From positions 1 through 6,619 of the forward strand of contig RPQV01000200.1 of NCBI GenBank assembly GCA_003818595.1: a stretch of DNA of 6,619 bases. The letters run 5' to 3'. The stretch is from Calditrichota bacterium. GTDB lineage: Bacteria > Zhuqueibacterota > Zhuqueibacteria > Residuimicrobiales > Krinioviventaceae. Positions 6,008-6,619 of this stretch are shown here, piece by piece. A program made the position numbers and the translations under genes. Numbering within the stretch: the first letter of the stretch is position 1; each line of letters opens with the position of its first letter. Under the pieces are notes generated by a model. It was not told the origin of the DNA and did not search any database. It worked only from the letters and a program-made list of their open reading frames with translations.

Positions 6008-6078
6008 TTACCTTATTTTTGCTCCGCTCACCTTAGTAGCTAAAAGGTTCCTCACGATTCTTACCTTATTACCTTATT
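6008..6078. repeat. Three TTACCTTATT words and a small GTAG hairpin
   Basis: TTACCTTATT occurs at 6008-6017, 6061-6070 and 6069-6078. Between them, 6030-6048 can fold as ACCTT/AAGGT around a loop containing GTAG. REP elements mobilised by REP-associated tyrosine transposases usually carry a GTAG beside or in a hairpin, and a relic of such a transposase is adjacent, so this may be a decayed REP end. The stem is only 5 bp, so the reading is weak. Confidence 0.3.
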
Positions 6079-6156
6079 CTTCCGCAGTGTTTCCTGGTAA
6101 TGTTTTATGAATTGTTCATATTCCTCTGCAAAGGTCACCTTTTTATGATGATTGGA
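6061..6156 (-). pseudogene. C-terminal relic of an IS200-like/REP-associated (Y1) transposase
   Basis: On the minus strand an open stretch encodes NHHKKVTFAEEYEQFIKHY followed by QETLRKNKVIR and TAA at 6063-6061. The pattern N-H-H-K-K-x-T-F-x-E-E-Y-x-x-F-[IL]-K is familiar from the last part of IS200-like and REP-associated Y1 transposases, where it follows the catalytic tyrosine helix. The usual short tail after this motif is replaced by a different sequence. No N-terminal part (HUH motif, catalytic Tyr) is present: the frame meets a stop at 6163-6165, and the match ends at the junction with repeat block B at 6156. It is a non-functional fragment inside repeat copy 3 and explains how the repeats may once have moved. 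Confidence 0.55.
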
Positions 6157-6319
6157 GAGATACTATCTTGATCAATAATAAAAAATAAATGCTTCCTCGC
6201 ACGGAGTCACGGAGTCACAGAGACCAGATAATCAAGCTTTGCGGTCGTGGCGGCTTTGCGTGAATCAGGTAACTATCGAGGGCTGCATTAAGAAGCCTCT
6301 GTGTCTTTTCAGATTTTTC

Positions 6320-6348
6320 TTGACATTGGAGATCAACTTTAATACTAT
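6320..6348 (+). promoter_or_regulatory. Predicted promoter of the marR-like gene
   Basis: A perfect TTGACA (6320-6325) and TACTAT (6343-6348), 17 bases apart. Transcription would start near 6355, inside the palindrome at 6350-6369, leaving a leader of about 34 nt. Confidence 0.7.
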
Positions 6349-6349
6349 T

Positions 6350-6369
6350 TTAATACGTATACGTATTAA
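6350..6369. promoter_or_regulatory. Perfect 20-bp palindromic operator of the marR-like gene
   Basis: TTAATACGTA followed by its exact reverse complement, starting directly after the -10 box and covering the expected start of transcription. MarR dimers bind palindromes of this size, usually at their own promoters, so autorepression by the adjacent gene is the simplest reading. Confidence 0.65.
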
Positions 6370-6388
6370 TTGGACGAATGAAATATAG

Positions 6389-6619
6389 ATGAGCGTTGAA
6401 GAAAACATCGCAATGGTTCTGCGGGCCGCTTATTTGTCAATGCATCGCCAAACAAACACGTTTTTATCGAAATCCGGGGTGACGGCAGATCAGTTTGTCT
6501 GTCTGGTCATTCTTGACGATGAGGACGGAATAACACAACAGGAGTTGGCAACGCGGGCAACATCCGACCCTAATACCATCAGCGCGATGCTGGCATTATT
6601 GGAAAAGCAAAATCTTGTC
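6389..6619 (+). CDS. Partial MarR-family transcriptional regulator (3' end off the right edge)
   Basis: The first 77 residues are present, from ATG 6389 to the window edge. Residues 5-30 form a helix of the dimer region (ENIAMVLRAAYLSMHRQTNTFLSK). Residues 31-44 (GVTADQFVCLVILDD) match the MarR pattern in which a conserved Thr or Ser precedes xxQFxxLxxL. ITQQELATRATSDPNTISAMLALLEKQNLV (48-77) is the helix-turn-helix with its recognition helix (DPNTISAML). The wing and C-terminal dimer helices lie beyond the edge. An ATG at 6378 is closed by a stop after four codons and was not used. No strong Shine-Dalgarno is seen. A near-consensus promoter and a perfect palindrome precede it. MarR proteins usually sense small phenolic or oxidising compounds and control neighbouring efflux or detoxification genes, none of which is visible here. 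Confidence 0.85.
   Translation, partial: MSVEENIAMVLRAAYLSMHRQTNTFLSKSGVTADQFVCLVILDDEDGITQQELATRATSDPNTISAMLALLEKQNLV

Larger units (their letters stand above)
5882..6305 (+). repeat. Repeat copy 3 (plus orientation), right arm of the interrupted inverted repeat
   Basis: It contains block A (5882-5950), block B (6156-6186) and block C (6225-6305), matching copy 2 in reverse complement. Between A and B are about 205 bases absent from copy 2, including a transposase C-terminal relic (6061-6156) and repeated TTACCTTATT words. Between B and C is CACGGAGTCACGGAGTCACAGAG (6201-6223), a short periodic motif also found at the junction of copies 1 and 2. Copy 3 is thus the fullest copy and copy 2 may be an internally deleted form. 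Its end at 6305 lies 15 bases before the -35 box of the marR-like gene. Confidence 0.82.

Overview
The window looks like chromosome from an anaerobic, Gram-negative, glycan-degrading bacterium. Two gene products carry signal-peptide-like starts and one of these resembles an outer-membrane protein, which implies two membranes. The pairing of a NifX-like protein with a COG1237-type metallo-beta-lactamase is typical of strict anaerobes. The neighbouring family-20 glycosidase and NagX/DUF5009 membrane protein recall Bacteroidota, Calditrichota/KSB1 and similar lineages. Shine-Dalgarno sites are present on several genes (GAGG, AGGAG), and good -35/-10 promoters with 17-base spacers are visible. I cannot fix the phylum from this sequence alone.

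Region 1 (1-3355, minus strand) is a probable operon read right to left: a promoter at 3327-3355, a DUF5009/NagX-like membrane acyltransferase-type protein (2020-3267), a secreted GH20-like beta-hexosaminidase (976-2016, three bases downstream), and a partial exported protein of unknown family (1-897). Together they suggest use or modification of N-acetylhexosamine-containing glycans at the cell envelope.

Region 2 (3368-5466, minus strand) reads right to left as padR regulator, a 491-base gap filled with repeats, a NifX/NafY-like protein and an MBL-fold hydrolase. The PadR has the Cys-x-Cys N-terminus that I associate with regulators next to NifX-like genes, so padR-nifX-mbl was probably one operon, later split by repeat insertion.

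Region 3 (4642-6310) is the unusual part. Three copies of a repeat whose outer end reads GTAATACCTCAGTyATGGG lie at 4730 (+), 5101 (-) and 5882 (+). Copies 2 and 3 face each other as an interrupted inverted repeat (blocks of 69, 31 and 81 bp), enclosing padR and a predicted 120-130-nt small RNA with its own promoter (5622-5650) and a strong intrinsic terminator (5712-5782). The end of copy 2 supplies the padR stop codon. Copy 3 carries a relic of the C-terminus of an IS200-like/REP-associated (Y1) transposase, which points to the origin of the repeats. Bases 5783-5881 hold nothing I recognise.

Region 4 (6320-6619, plus strand) is the start of a MarR-family regulator gene with a near-consensus promoter and a perfect 20-bp palindrome over the expected transcription start, suggesting autoregulation. 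It runs off the right edge.
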